From: Nitrospira sp.
GTDB taxonomy: Bacteria; Nitrospirota; Nitrospiria; Nitrospirales; Nitrospiraceae
DNA: 10,000 bases
Direction of reading: 5' to 3'
NCBI GenBank assembly: GCA_020216985.1
Contig: JAIWOH010000214.1
Coordinates: forward strand, 1-10,000
The notes under the pieces are model-generated. The model searched no databases, was not told the DNA's origin, and saw only the letters and a program-made list of their open reading frames with translations. This document shows positions 1-6,753 of this stretch, one piece after another (position 1 is the stretch's first letter; the number at the start of each line of letters is the position of its first letter). A program made the position numbers and the translations under genes.

Positions 1-935
1 TGGACATCCGCAACCGGACCGGCCCCTTTGCATCGCTCTTCGATTTTTGTCGGCGAGTCGATCTCCGGAAAGTCAACAAACGGATGCTGGAAGGATTGAT
101 TAAGGCCGGGGCCTTTGATTCGACCGGCGCGAAACGGGCTCAACTGATGGCGGTGCTTGATCAGGCCGTCGAGTGCGGCGTCGCCGCTCAACGAGAGCGG
201 GATCTCGGCCAAATCAACATCTTTGGGGAGGAGACATCCGGCCATCTTGCATCGGGTGATCCGAACGCACCGCCGTTGCCGTCGGTGCCGGAATGGGATC
301 ATGCACAACGACTGAAGTACGAGCGAGAATTGACGGGGTTTTACATTTCCGCCCATCCCTTGAGCCGATATGAAACGACCATCGGCGCTTTGGCGACGGC
401 GACGACGGCCGGCCTCGCCGACGTCTCGGACGGAAAAGAGGTCAAACTATGCGGCATTATCGTCATGGTGAAGTCCATGCTCACCAAGAAGGGCGATAGG
501 ATGGCGTATTTGACCGTGGAAGATCTCCATGGCACGGTCGAAGTCATCGTGTTTCCGGATGTGTACAAAACCGTTCAAGAGTGGATTGCTCCCGAAGGGC
601 TGATTCGGGTTACCGGCACCATTGACCGTGGGGATAAGGGTACGAAGCTTCGCGCCGCCAGAATCGAACCGTTGGCTGAAGTCCAAAAGCGGGCGGTCAA
701 ACAGGTCCGCATCCGTCTCTCCGACCGACCCGATGCCTTGGATCGACTTCTTCGCCTTCGCGAGGTCCTTCAACGGCATCCCGGCGAAGCCGCGGTTTCG
801 CTGTCGTTGCAAATGGACGCAGTTTTGGAGGCCGAAACGGCGCCGTTGCCCAACCTTACCGTGTCCCCCAGCGAGCATTTTGTGTCCGACATCGAAGAAG
901 TGCTAGGCAAAGGGGTTCTTTCTTTGCTATCTTGA
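1..935 (+). CDS. dnaE: DNA polymerase III subunit alpha, C-terminal part (5' end outside window)
   Basis: Catalytic subunit of the replicative DNA polymerase III holoenzyme. Only the last ~310 codons are present; the reading frame is open from base 3, so the ATG at 84 is internal. In order one sees the end of the helix-hairpin-helix region (LEGLIKAGAFDSTGAKRAQL), the linker motif INIFGEE, the family hallmark YERELTGFYISAHPLSRYE (bases ~324-374), and an OB-fold domain beginning KLCGIIVMVKSMLTKKG and running through TVEVIVFPDVYK (~440-570). A final domain of about 80 residues (from IRIRLSDRPDALDRLLRL) corresponds to the tau-binding C-terminal region of the family. The polymerase active-site aspartates lie upstream and cannot be checked. 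accA follows 85 bp downstream on the same strand, an arrangement also found in Escherichia coli. No frameshift is visible. Confidence 0.96.
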   Translation, partial: DIRNRTGPFASLFDFCRRVDLRKVNKRMLEGLIKAGAFDSTGAKRAQLMAVLDQAVECGVAAQRERDLGQINIFGEETSGHLASGDPNAPPLPSVPEWDHAQRLKYERELTGFYISAHPLSRYETTIGALATATTAGLADVSDGKEVKLCGIIVMVKSMLTKKGDRMAYLTVEDLHGTVEVIVFPDVYKTVQEWIAPEGLIRVTGTIDRGDKGTKLRAARIEPLAEVQKRAVKQVRIRLSDRPDALDRLLRLREVLQRHPGEAAVSLSLQMDAVLEAETAPLPNLTVSPSEHFVSDIEEVLGKGVLSLLS

Positions 936-971
936 TGCCCTTGTAACACAAACCATCGCGGGATGATCGTT

Positions 972-993
972 CTCCTCGCCTCTCATCGAGGAG
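972..993 (+). other. Stem-loop in the dnaE-accA gap
   Basis: CTCCTCG (972-978) pairs perfectly with CGAGGAG (987-993) around an 8-nt loop, 28 nt before the accA ATG. It is followed by CGTATTT, not a real T-run, so it is at best a weak terminator. It could instead be an mRNA-stability or leader structure for accA. A shorter alternative pairing (CCTC/GAGG) competes inside it. Confidence 0.35.
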
Positions 994-1020
994 CGTATTT
1001 CATCGGAAAAGGCAGAGCCT

Positions 1021-1986
1021 ATGCGCGATTATCTGGATTTTGAACAGCCTGTTCGTGAGATCGAAGAAAAAATCGAGAAACTGTCGGCTGCAACAGCAGG
1101 CGGCAAGACGGCGGCCCAAGGGGAAATCCGTAAGCTCCGCGCCAAGCTGGCTCAGCTCGAACACGAACTCTACCGAAACCTGACTCCCTGGCAGCGTACC
1201 CAGCTGGCCCGCCATCCTCAGAGACCCAGCACTCTCGACTACATCAACGAATTGACCCGTGATTTTCTGGAGCTTCACGGAGACCGTGCGTTCGGGGATG
1301 ATCAGGCCATCGTCGGGGGATTCGCGCGATTCAACGACCGAACTGTGATGGTGATCGGGCATCAGAAGGGCAAAACCCTGAAAGAACGGATGCAGCGCAA
1401 CTTCGGCATGCCCAATCCAGAAGGCTACCGCAAAGCTCTTCGATTGATGCGGCTGGCGGAAAAGTTCAACCGCCCCATCATTTCTTTTATCGATACACCC
1501 GGTGCCTACCCCGGCATCGGAGCCGAAGAGCGAGGACAAGCCGAAGCCATCGCGCGGAATTTGCTGGTGATGTCCAGGCTTCAGGTTCCTATCGTGTCGG
1601 TCGTCATCGGCGAGGGAGGAAGCGGCGGAGCCCTGGCATTGGGGGTTTCGGATCGTATTTTGATGTTGGAACACGCCGTCTATTCCGTCATTTCACCGGA
1701 AGGCTGCGCGGCCATTCTTTGGGATGACCCTGCCAAAGTTCAGGATGCCGCCTCCGCGTTGAAAATGACCGCTCAAGATCTTCTCACCCTGGGCATTATC
1801 GATGATATCGTTTCCGAACCCATTGGTGGCGCGCATCGTGACCCCAAAACCACCTGTACGTTGGTCGGCAAAGCCATCACCAACCAACTCTTTGATCTGA
1901 CGGATCTTCCCGTCGACGACCTCCTGGCCCGCCGAGAAGAAAAATATCGACGAATCGGCGCGGTGTGCGGGGCCTTGCCCGCCTAG
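1021..1986 (+). CDS. accA: Acetyl-CoA carboxylase carboxyltransferase subunit alpha
   Basis: With AccD it forms the carboxyltransferase that moves CO2 from carboxybiotin (on AccB) to acetyl-CoA, giving malonyl-CoA for fatty-acid synthesis; cytoplasmic. The 321-residue length is normal for the family. It has an N-terminal coiled helix (residues ~8-57), then LTPWQRTQLARHPQRPSTLD (~59-78), GDRAFGDDQAIVGG (~91-104), GHQKGKTLKERMQRNFGMPN, the crotonase-fold core FIDTPGAYPGIGAEERGQAE (~159-178), the glycine-rich oxyanion segment GEGGSGGALALGVSDRILML (~198-217) and YSVISPEGCAAILWDD. The ATG at 1021 is preceded only by a weak AAGGCAGAG-like Shine-Dalgarno, but the N-terminus aligns with the usual family start. 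It probably shares transcripts with dnaE (85-bp gap containing a hairpin). Downstream it converges on a minus-strand gene with only 7 bp between stop codons. Confidence 0.97.
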   Translation: MRDYLDFEQPVREIEEKIEKLSAATAGGKTAAQGEIRKLRAKLAQLEHELYRNLTPWQRTQLARHPQRPSTLDYINELTRDFLELHGDRAFGDDQAIVGGFARFNDRTVMVIGHQKGKTLKERMQRNFGMPNPEGYRKALRLMRLAEKFNRPIISFIDTPGAYPGIGAEERGQAEAIARNLLVMSRLQVPIVSVVIGEGGSGGALALGVSDRILMLEHAVYSVISPEGCAAILWDDPAKVQDAASALKMTAQDLLTLGIIDDIVSEPIGGAHRDPKTTCTLVGKAITNQLFDLTDLPVDDLLARREEKYRRIGAVCGALPA

Positions 1987-2001
1987 CGCCGTTTCACGGC
2001 G
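1987..2001. terminator. Short hairpin shared by convergent stop codons
   Basis: CGCCG (1987-1991) and CGGCG (1997-2001) form a perfect 5-bp stem with a 5-nt loop. It begins immediately after the accA TAG and contains the TGA of the opposing gene (1994-1996) in its loop. No T-run follows on either strand, so any terminator function is weak; position is the main argument. Confidence 0.3.
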
Positions 2002-2608
2002 AGCAATCGGACGTTGATTCTCGCATCAACCCGACACGAATAAATCGGCCTTCGATGGCGCGTGTGATTCTACGGGTCAGTTCCAGGCGAAACGGCCCAA
2101 GAGTCTCATGCTCGAGGTAGCGATCAAGCGTCCGCGGTAATTTTTTCCACCAAGCACGGGCGGATCGTCGCGCTTGCTCCGCCGCATCGGAATCTCCGAA
2201 GAGGATCTGTCCGATCTCCCGCTCGAAGAAGCCGACGTGTCTGTGTTCGTCGTCGAGAATCGAGGAGAGATCCGGACGAATATCGGCGAGGAGTTTTGCG
2301 AACTCAAGACCGAGCGTCTCATATCCATAGAGATGGACGGCCAATGTCTCCCACTGCCGAGGCATGGAGCGGAGACGATCCCGCTCATGCGACCGCCGTC
2401 CGAGCAGCGACTCAAACTGCGCAAGGTGGTCTCGCTCGTCCGCTTCGTGCCGTTGAAGAAACGTTCTGACGTTCACCGGCAGATCTTGCCATTGCGCCGA
2501 CCGTACGGCCCAGAGCGCCATGGCTTCGGCTCTAAGAAACTGTTCCAACAACGCCTGCTCGCAGATTCGAGGCAATCGAAACGATTCCGTTGAAGAGTCA
2601 GGCTGCAT
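1994..2608 (-). CDS. Ferritin-like (carboxylate-bridged diiron) domain protein
   Basis: Predicted four-helix-bundle protein of about 204 residues. With numbering from the ATG at 2608, possible diiron ligands are E28 (RAEAMALW), E58 with H61 (EADERDH, an ExxH), E97 (YGYETLGLEFA) and E121 with H124 (DDEHRHVGFFE, a second ExxH). This E-ExxH-E-ExxH order is the classical ferritin/rubrerythrin/MiaE-like pattern, so it binds two metals and probably does oxygen or peroxide chemistry or iron handling; the substrate is not apparent. No rubredoxin-like CxxC domain is present. The start is uncertain: the frame also offers GTG at 2671, giving 225 residues, but its GGGGAG abuts the start codon with no spacer, and the ATG at 2608 has no clear Shine-Dalgarno. 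The C-terminus is Arg-rich. It stands alone on its strand between accA and the divergent lipoprotein gene. Confidence 0.75.
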   Translation of the reverse strand: MQPDSSTESFRLPRICEQALLEQFLRAEAMALWAVRSAQWQDLPVNVRTFLQRHEADERDHLAQFESLLGRRSHERDRLRSMPRQWETLAVHLYGYETLGLEFAKLLADIRPDLSSILDDEHRHVGFFEREIGQILFGDSDAAEQARRSARAWWKKLPRTLDRYLEHETLGPFRLELTRRITRAIEGRFIRVGLMRESTSDCSP

Positions 2609-2827
2609 GATCGGATGCGGCTTATGGTACGAGAATTCCGGTCGCACTTCCAGGCCGTTTTTCTCGTCCACCTCCCCGTTCGCCCACGTTCCACGATGCC
2701 GGCCACCCTCTTTGCTATCGCCGCTATTGCCAGAGCCGTCGACTTTTGAGAGACTACGCCGCCGAGGTCTCGGATCGCGAGCGGCTTTGCCGCTTTATGG
2801 ACGGTGGTCCCTCACCAAGGATGGCCC

Positions 2828-3571
2828 ATGATGAATCACGTACGGCTATGTGGCACGGAGTCCGGTTCTTATTGGAATCGCGCGCTTCATCTGCTCGGTT
2901 TCTGCGTTCTGGCCGTCACCGTCCTGACCGAAACGGGGTGTGTCAGTCAGCGCGCCTACGAACGGGTGAAGGCCGAGACCGACGAAATGTCTCGATCTTT
3001 AATCGCGGCTCGCGAGGAAGTCGCGGCTTTAGGTCGGTCCATCTCATCATTGGAAGCGGCCAATCGGGAGGAAGAGCATGCTGCGGAGGAACTGCGCGCA
3101 GCCGTCCAACGGGAGGTCGAACTGCTGCCGGTCCTGAGACAGCAGGCTCATGAACGGATGGCATTGCTACAGATGCAGATCGCGACTTTAGCCGGCCAAA
3201 GTCGAATGTTGGCGAAACAGGTCGCCGTCGCCAGACGAGAGAGCAATTCTCTTAAAGTTCTCGTCGCTCAATATAAACGGGAAATGGAAGAAGCCCGCAC
3301 GTCGCTCGAAGCCCCGCCCTCTCCGGCAACGCCCGAAACACCGGCTTTGGTTGAATCCGTCGAGGACACATCGTTTTCCATGGAGTCCGTTCCCCCTCCC
3401 GTCACGATACCGCAGCAGGTAGCTCAGACCGCTCCGATCGCGCCGGTGAAACAGGCGCCTCCGTCCGGTCCTTCTCAGACACCGGCTCAAAGGGGTCCTG
3501 AGTCGTGGATCGACGTGATAATGAATTGGCTCTCCAGCGTTTGGAATTGGATACTCGGACTTTTTGGTTAG
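2828..3571 (+). CDS. Predicted coiled-coil envelope lipoprotein, Trp-rich C-terminus
   Basis: No family recognised. From the ATG at 2828 (247 residues) it shows a short N-region, a hydrophobic segment (~20-35) and a cysteine at 38 in ...LTETGC, resembling a lipoprotein signal although Glu at -3 departs from the usual lipobox. Then comes a long heptad-like, Glu/Arg/Ala-rich helix (~42-160) expected to be coiled coil, a Pro/Ala/Thr/Gln-rich linker (~162-224), and a 21-residue tail with four tryptophans (W227, W234, W239, W241) ending in WILGLFG, likely amphipathic and membrane-interactive. The start is chosen because AAGGA (2817-2821) lies 6 nt before ATG 2828; ATG 2831 and GTG 2804 are alternatives. 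The layout suggests a periplasmic spacer or tether. It overlaps the convergent flavoprotein gene by 4 bp. Confidence 0.7.
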   Translation: MMNHVRLCGTESGSYWNRALHLLGFCVLAVTVLTETGCVSQRAYERVKAETDEMSRSLIAAREEVAALGRSISSLEAANREEEHAAEELRAAVQREVELLPVLRQQAHERMALLQMQIATLAGQSRMLAKQVAVARRESNSLKVLVAQYKREMEEARTSLEAPPSPATPETPALVESVEDTSFSMESVPPPVTIPQQVAQTAPIAPVKQAPPSGPSQTPAQRGPESWIDVIMNWLSSVWNWILGLFG

Positions 3572-4809
3572 GTACGTGGTCTTGTGCGGGACTCCATAAA
3601 CCATTTGAGGGCTCCCGCTCTGGCCCATCGGCCGGTCGCCAAACAAGCCGTCAGCAGATAGCCCCCCGTCGGGGCTTCCCAGTCCAACATCTCACCCGCA
3701 CAGAACAGACCTGGTATTCCCCGCAGCATCAATCGCTCATCCAAATCCTCAAAGCGTACCCCTCCTGCGGTACTGATCGCTTCCGAGAGAGGACGGGTCC
3801 CACGTAAGACGAGTGGCAAGGACTTGATGGCGGCGGCCAGGGCTGCCGGATCGGCAAACGCTTCGCGGGGAAGCACCTCCCGCAACAGGGCGGATTTCAC
3901 TCCACTGATTCCGGCGTAGCGCCGCAGATGAGTCGCTATCGTCCGCTTACCCTGAGGACAGGACAGGTCATGCTCCAAACGGACTTGGTCGCGATCCGGT
4001 GTCAAATCAACGGTCAGCACCGCCCGCCCTTCTCGCTCGATTTCGTCACGGAGCGCCGACGACACGGCATAAATCACCCCTCCTTCCACGCCCGTTTCAG
4101 TAATGACGAATTCGCCTTGCCGGCGCTGGATCGCGCCGTCCCGTGTCGTCACGAACAGCGCCACCGATTTCACCGGCTGACCGGCAAAGCGGGTCTTAAA
4201 ATATACGCTCCACTCGACGTCGAATCCGCAGTTGGCCGGCCGCAACGGAGCAATCTCGACACCTCGGTCGTGCAGGAGCGGCACCCAGGATGCGTCGGCC
4301 CCCAGCTTCGGCCAACTGGCTCCGCCAGGCGCAAGAATCACCGCGTCGGCGTGGACCGAGTGCTCCCCCGTCGGCGTCTGAAACAACAGCGTTTCTCCTT
4401 CATCCCAGCCTGTCCACCGATGTCGCACATGAAACCGAATGTCGGACTGCCGCAATCGGCGTAACCAGGCACGCAAGAGCGGAGCGGCTTTCATATCGGC
4501 GGGAAAAATTCGGCGCGACGTCCCTATGAAAGTCCGTATGCCGAGTCCCGATGCCCACTCGCGGATCGCGTCAGGCCCGAACGAGCGAACGATCGGAGTG
4601 AGCTGCGCCCGTCGTGAACCGTAACGCGAAAGAAAAGTTTCCAACGGTTCCGCATGGGTGAGGTTCAATCCGCCTTTGCCAGCCAGGAGAAACTTTCGAC
4701 CGACCGACGGCATGGCGTCATAGAGATCGACTTGCGCACCCCCTGCGGCGGCCGTTTCGGCCGCCATGAGGCCGGCCGGTCCTCCGCCAACGACGGCAAC
4801 CTTCATCAT
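3568..4809 (-). CDS. BaiN/HI0933 (YhiN)-type FAD-dependent oxidoreductase, PP_4765-like
   Basis: Flavoprotein of 413 residues whose physiological reaction is unknown for this subgroup. The Rossmann dinucleotide motif GGGPAG is at residues 8-13. The family signature VGRKFLLAGKGGLNLTH follows at ~36-52 (GrKlLlaGkGg.NlTh), then RRIFPADMKA, the mid-protein AVILAPGGASWPKLGADASW, and the C-terminal FAD-binding FCAGEMLDWEAPTGGYLL (~369-386). The product is presumably cytosolic, with no signal peptide. The start is placed at ATG 4809 (or 4806), because GGAAGG lies 5-8 nt upstream and the Rossmann strand begins immediately. The frame extends to 4935, but that extension lacks domain character. The stop (TAA, 3570-3568) overlaps the stop of the convergent lipoprotein gene. 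It is 222 bp downstream of the sigZ-like gene on the same strand, too far to assume one operon. Confidence 0.88.
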   Translation of the reverse strand: MMKVAVVGGGPAGLMAAETAAAGGAQVDLYDAMPSVGRKFLLAGKGGLNLTHAEPLETFLSRYGSRRAQLTPIVRSFGPDAIREWASGLGIRTFIGTSRRIFPADMKAAPLLRAWLRRLRQSDIRFHVRHRWTGWDEGETLLFQTPTGEHSVHADAVILAPGGASWPKLGADASWVPLLHDRGVEIAPLRPANCGFDVEWSVYFKTRFAGQPVKSVALFVTTRDGAIQRRQGEFVITETGVEGGVIYAVSSALRDEIEREGRAVLTVDLTPDRDQVRLEHDLSCPQGKRTIATHLRRYAGISGVKSALLREVLPREAFADPAALAAAIKSLPLVLRGTRPLSEAISTAGGVRFEDLDERLMLRGIPGLFCAGEMLDWEAPTGGYLLTACLATGRWARAGALKWFMESRTRPRT

Positions 4810-5031
4810 TGACGCCTTCCCCCTCTCCGGTCGGAATTGTGTCGACATACGTCCATGAAAATGACCGTGCGGCCGGTTCAGAATCGGGCCTCGCATTGAG
4901 TCTGCTGATTTCTGTGGTTGTTGTGTCTCTGGCAACTATGCCCACGGCATGATGCGCTCTGAGTCCCCCCGTTTCCGAAGACATTTGAGGGCATCATCAA
5001 CATTTCCTTGCGTGACATCATCGAGATCTGT
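4810..5031. other. Intergenic gap between sigma factor and flavoprotein genes
   Basis: This 222-bp stretch has no supportable gene. A 61-codon minus-strand frame (4878-5063) overlaps the end of the sigma-factor gene and is rich in His, Asn, Gln and Cys, but has no recognisable domain. No convincing promoter, tRNA or T-tract terminator is visible. It presumably holds the flavoprotein promoter. Confidence 0.4.
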
Positions 5032-5637
5032 TTACCGACGACCTTGACAGGGATCACAGACACCCGGGCGAGAGCGAAATTCGATCACTCCCCCTCGACG
5101 ATCCAGCTCGATCAAGCAACAGTCATTCAGCATTTGCCTGAGCTGTTTGCGCCCCCGTTGTACCCGGGATTTCATGCCGGGCAAAGAAATTCCCAGGCGC
5201 CTAGCTGCGGCTTGCTGCGTCATCCCATCGAGCTCTACCATGACGATGGCTTCTCGATAATCTTTGGATAGCCGTTCGATCATGGGGCGCAGGCAGTCGG
5301 CGAGTTCAGGACGCACCCCGCTCGGCTCATCTTGGCCGGTAACATCGGAGTCAGCATATACCTTAACCAATGCTTCAACTTCGGCACTCAATCCGACTTG
5401 AGTTTCACGTTGTTTTCCAGGCTTTCTGTAATAATCAATGATCGTGTTCCGCGTGATTTGATAGACCCAAGAAGCAATGCGACTGGAATCCTTCACACTG
5501 CTCATCTGCCGATGGACGCGCTCGAACACGTCCTGCAATATGTCATCGACATGACCATGATCACTCACCCGCTTGGCGATGAAGGCCCGGAGGCCGTCAT
5601 GAACGAGTTGCCAAAGTTCTTCAGTGTTGGTTGTCAT
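5032..5637 (-). CDS. sigZ: SigZ-like ECF sigma-70 factor with cysteine-rich C-terminal tail
   Basis: RNA polymerase sigma factor of 201 residues. Region 2 spans ~15-72 (DDILQDVFERVH; then RIASWVYQITRNTIIDYYRK for -10 recognition). Region 4 spans ~112-170 with the -35-binding helix-turn-helix MTQQAAARRLGISLPGMKSR. The opening MTTNTEELW and the closing tail resemble the SigZ subfamily. Beyond region 4 is a ~30-residue extension with Cys173-Cys174, the segment ELDRRGGVIEF, and Cys194/Cys197 (CDPC), which could bind metal or respond to thiol chemistry. The start is ATG 5637, because GAGAGG sits 5 nt upstream; the frame continues to 5736 but that part overlaps arsI. It lies 44 bp after the arsI stop, so co-transcription is likely. 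No anti-sigma gene is seen nearby, consistent with control through its own tail. The sigZ symbol marks family resemblance, not proven orthology. Confidence 0.85.
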   Translation of the reverse strand: MTTNTEELWQLVHDGLRAFIAKRVSDHGHVDDILQDVFERVHRQMSSVKDSSRIASWVYQITRNTIIDYYRKPGKQRETQVGLSAEVEALVKVYADSDVTGQDEPSGVRPELADCLRPMIERLSKDYREAIVMVELDGMTQQAAARRLGISLPGMKSRVQRGRKQLRQMLNDCCLIELDRRGGVIEFRSRPGVCDPCQGRR

Positions 5638-5681
5638 GACGGCCTCTCTCCTCGTGGCTATTCCTACAGTATCGCTCCAGC

Positions 5682-6125
5682 TCAGGCTCCGCAAGCAGCA
5701 GGCTCTGACGCGCCCCCCTTCTTGGGGACACAGCAACCAGTGTGACTGAGAGCGCCTGTGACCTCCAGTTGCTCATGGACGGTAAAGATCTCCCAGGCGT
5801 TTCCGTCCGGGTCGTTGAACCAGAGTTTGTCCTGTCGGGCGAAGCAACAGGCGATATTTTCTTCGACCTTTTGGAGAATACCCCGCTCCTGCAGGCGGGT
5901 TTTCCACGCAGCGATCTCATCGACCGTTTCGACTTCGATCCCCAAGTGATCTACGGAACTCACCTCTCCCGTGGAGGAGATCAGCGAAAAATTGAGCGGG
6001 GGAACCAGCAGGTCGAACTTGGCATAGTCGGCCGCCTGCTTTTGTGGCTTCACACCGAACACCTTTTCATAAAACGCCGCCGATTTGGCGACATCGCGCA
6101 CATCGAGTGAAATATGGGGACGCAT
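5682..6125 (-). CDS. arsI: ArsI/CadI-family VOC metalloenzyme (C-As lyase-like)
   Basis: 147-residue vicinal-oxygen-chelate protein. ArsI enzymes are Fe(II)-dependent dioxygenases that cleave the carbon-arsenic bond of trivalent organoarsenicals; CadI relatives are metal-induced. Likely metal ligands are H4 (MRPHISLDV), H60 (VDHLGIEV) and E112 (GNAWEIFTV). The diagnostic vicinal pair Cys93-Cys94 lies in ENIACCFARQDKLWFNDPDG, matching the pair that binds the arsenical in characterised ArsI. The C-terminal tail adds Cys131-Cys132 and Cys145. ATG 6125 is well supported: AAGGAGGT (6138-6131, minus strand) is 5 nt upstream. It heads a probable two-gene transcript with the sigma factor 44 bp downstream; no arsR, arsM or arsP is in the window. 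The 196-bp upstream gap contains several symmetric elements that may be operators. Substrate (arsenical or another metal/metalloid) is inferred from family only. Confidence 0.88.
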   Translation of the reverse strand: MRPHISLDVRDVAKSAAFYEKVFGVKPQKQAADYAKFDLLVPPLNFSLISSTGEVSSVDHLGIEVETVDEIAAWKTRLQERGILQKVEENIACCFARQDKLWFNDPDGNAWEIFTVHEQLEVTGALSHTGCCVPKKGGASEPAACGA

Positions 6126-6144
6126 AGGAGACCTCCTTAAAGAT

Positions 6145-6170
6145 TGAACGACGGGTCATTCCACCGTTCA
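6145..6170. promoter_or_regulatory. Inverted repeat upstream of arsI
   Basis: TGAACG (6145-6150) and CGTTCA (6165-6170) are exact inverted copies with a 14-nt spacer that has partial further symmetry (GG/CC). It lies 20-45 nt before the arsI ATG, just upstream of its Shine-Dalgarno, a position suited to a repressor operator. A weak TTGCAT(17)CGTCTT promoter-like pair on the minus strand (+ coordinates 6200-6205 and 6177-6182) is close by. No motif match to a specific regulator is claimed. Confidence 0.3.
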
Positions 6171-6247
6171 TCTCTAAAGACGGAGCATCAGGAAAAAGGA
6201 TGCAAGGGTGGGGGAAGCAAAAGGGGCGCTGTCCGGTGGGTTGACGG

Positions 6248-6289
6248 GGGAACGTTTCCCTGCGACTGTCATGACGGTGATGTCATGAC
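6248..6289. repeat. Palindrome plus tandem TGTCATGAC repeats
   Basis: GGGAA-CGT-TTCCC (6248-6260) is followed by two direct copies of TGTCATGAC (6267-6275 and 6281-6289), 14 bp apart. Each copy contains the perfect 8-bp palindrome GTCATGAC. The cluster lies between the DUF488 stop and arsI, about 125-165 nt upstream of the arsI ATG. It may be a regulator-binding cluster for the arsI-sigma transcript, but this is positional inference. Confidence 0.35.
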
Positions 6290-6321
6290 CGATCCGTTTC
6301 GATTGGGTTCGAAGGGCTTCT

Positions 6322-6753
6322 TTATGGAGACCTCGGTTTCCGTCGTTTCTTCTCAGACGCGATTTCCGCTGTCGTCTTCTGAGGGACGCGGGGTTGAGAA
6401 AAACGAATGTGTGTGAGCAGAAAGCTCTGGAGGGCAACGGCTTGATTATACCGTTCATCCTTGGCCGAATAGAGCAGCGTGATCGGTTTGGTTTGAGCCT
6501 CTTTGACCAGAAGGGCTAATAAATTCTCTTTTTCTTTGAGCTCGGCTTGATAATGTCGGCAAAACTCAGCCCACCGGCTGGGGTCGTGGTTGAACCATTT
6601 GCGCAGAGCGGTTGATGGACCGATCTCACGGAGCCAAAGGTCGATATGCGCAGTTTCTTTTGATATTCCCCGTGGCCACAGGCGATCAACCAACACACGG
6701 AAGCCATCGGACTTGGCCTGGGGCTCATAGATTCGTTTGACCGACACTTTCAT
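6322..6753 (-). CDS. DUF488 family protein
   Basis: 143 residues; a conserved bacterial family of unsettled biochemical function, probably cytosolic. Family motifs are clear: VKRIYEPQAKSDGFRVLVDR followed by LWPRGISKETAHIDLWLREI (together residues ~5-44), PSTALRKWFNHDPSRWAEF (~46-64), a central RHYQAELKE helix and ITLLYSAKDERYNQAVALQS (~91-110). After about residue 117 there is a basic extension of ~26 residues (ending KKRRKPRSP), longer than the ~115-120-residue core common in the family; it may be disordered or nucleic-acid-contacting, or simply unconserved. The ATG (6753) overlaps the TGA of the upstream aldo/keto reductase (ATGA), so translation is probably coupled and the two form one operon. 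No strong own Shine-Dalgarno is visible, consistent with coupling. Confidence 0.88.
   Translation of the reverse strand: MKVSVKRIYEPQAKSDGFRVLVDRLWPRGISKETAHIDLWLREIGPSTALRKWFNHDPSRWAEFCRHYQAELKEKENLLALLVKEAQTKPITLLYSAKDERYNQAVALQSFLLTHIRFSQPRVPQKTTAEIASEKKRRKPRSP

Noticed and set aside
447..878. 143-codon minus-strand frame inside dnaE
   Set aside because: Fully antisense to the well-conserved dnaE coding sequence; a shadow frame.
1000..1674. 224-codon minus-strand frame inside accA
   Set aside because: Antisense to strongly conserved accA motifs; no protein-like features of its own.
2781..2796. GCGGC-TTT-GCCGC followed by TTT upstream of the lipoprotein gene, as an attenuator or terminator
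   Set aside because: A 5-bp stem with a three-base loop and only three T residues; too weak to call.
3928..4464. 178-codon plus-strand frame opposite the flavoprotein
   Set aside because: Arg/His/Pro-rich composition typical of an antisense frame, with no start signal or domain.
4810..4935. 42-residue N-terminal extension of the flavoprotein
   Set aside because: The Rossmann motif starts right after ATG 4809/4806, which has a good Shine-Dalgarno; the extension has no domain character.
4878..5063. 61-codon minus-strand frame after the sigma factor, rich in His/Asn/Gln/Cys
   Set aside because: No recognisable domain, overlaps the sigma-factor coding end, and its composition looks like translated non-coding DNA. 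It was considered as an anti-sigma candidate but is too small and lacks a transmembrane or zinc-binding HxxxCxxC motif.
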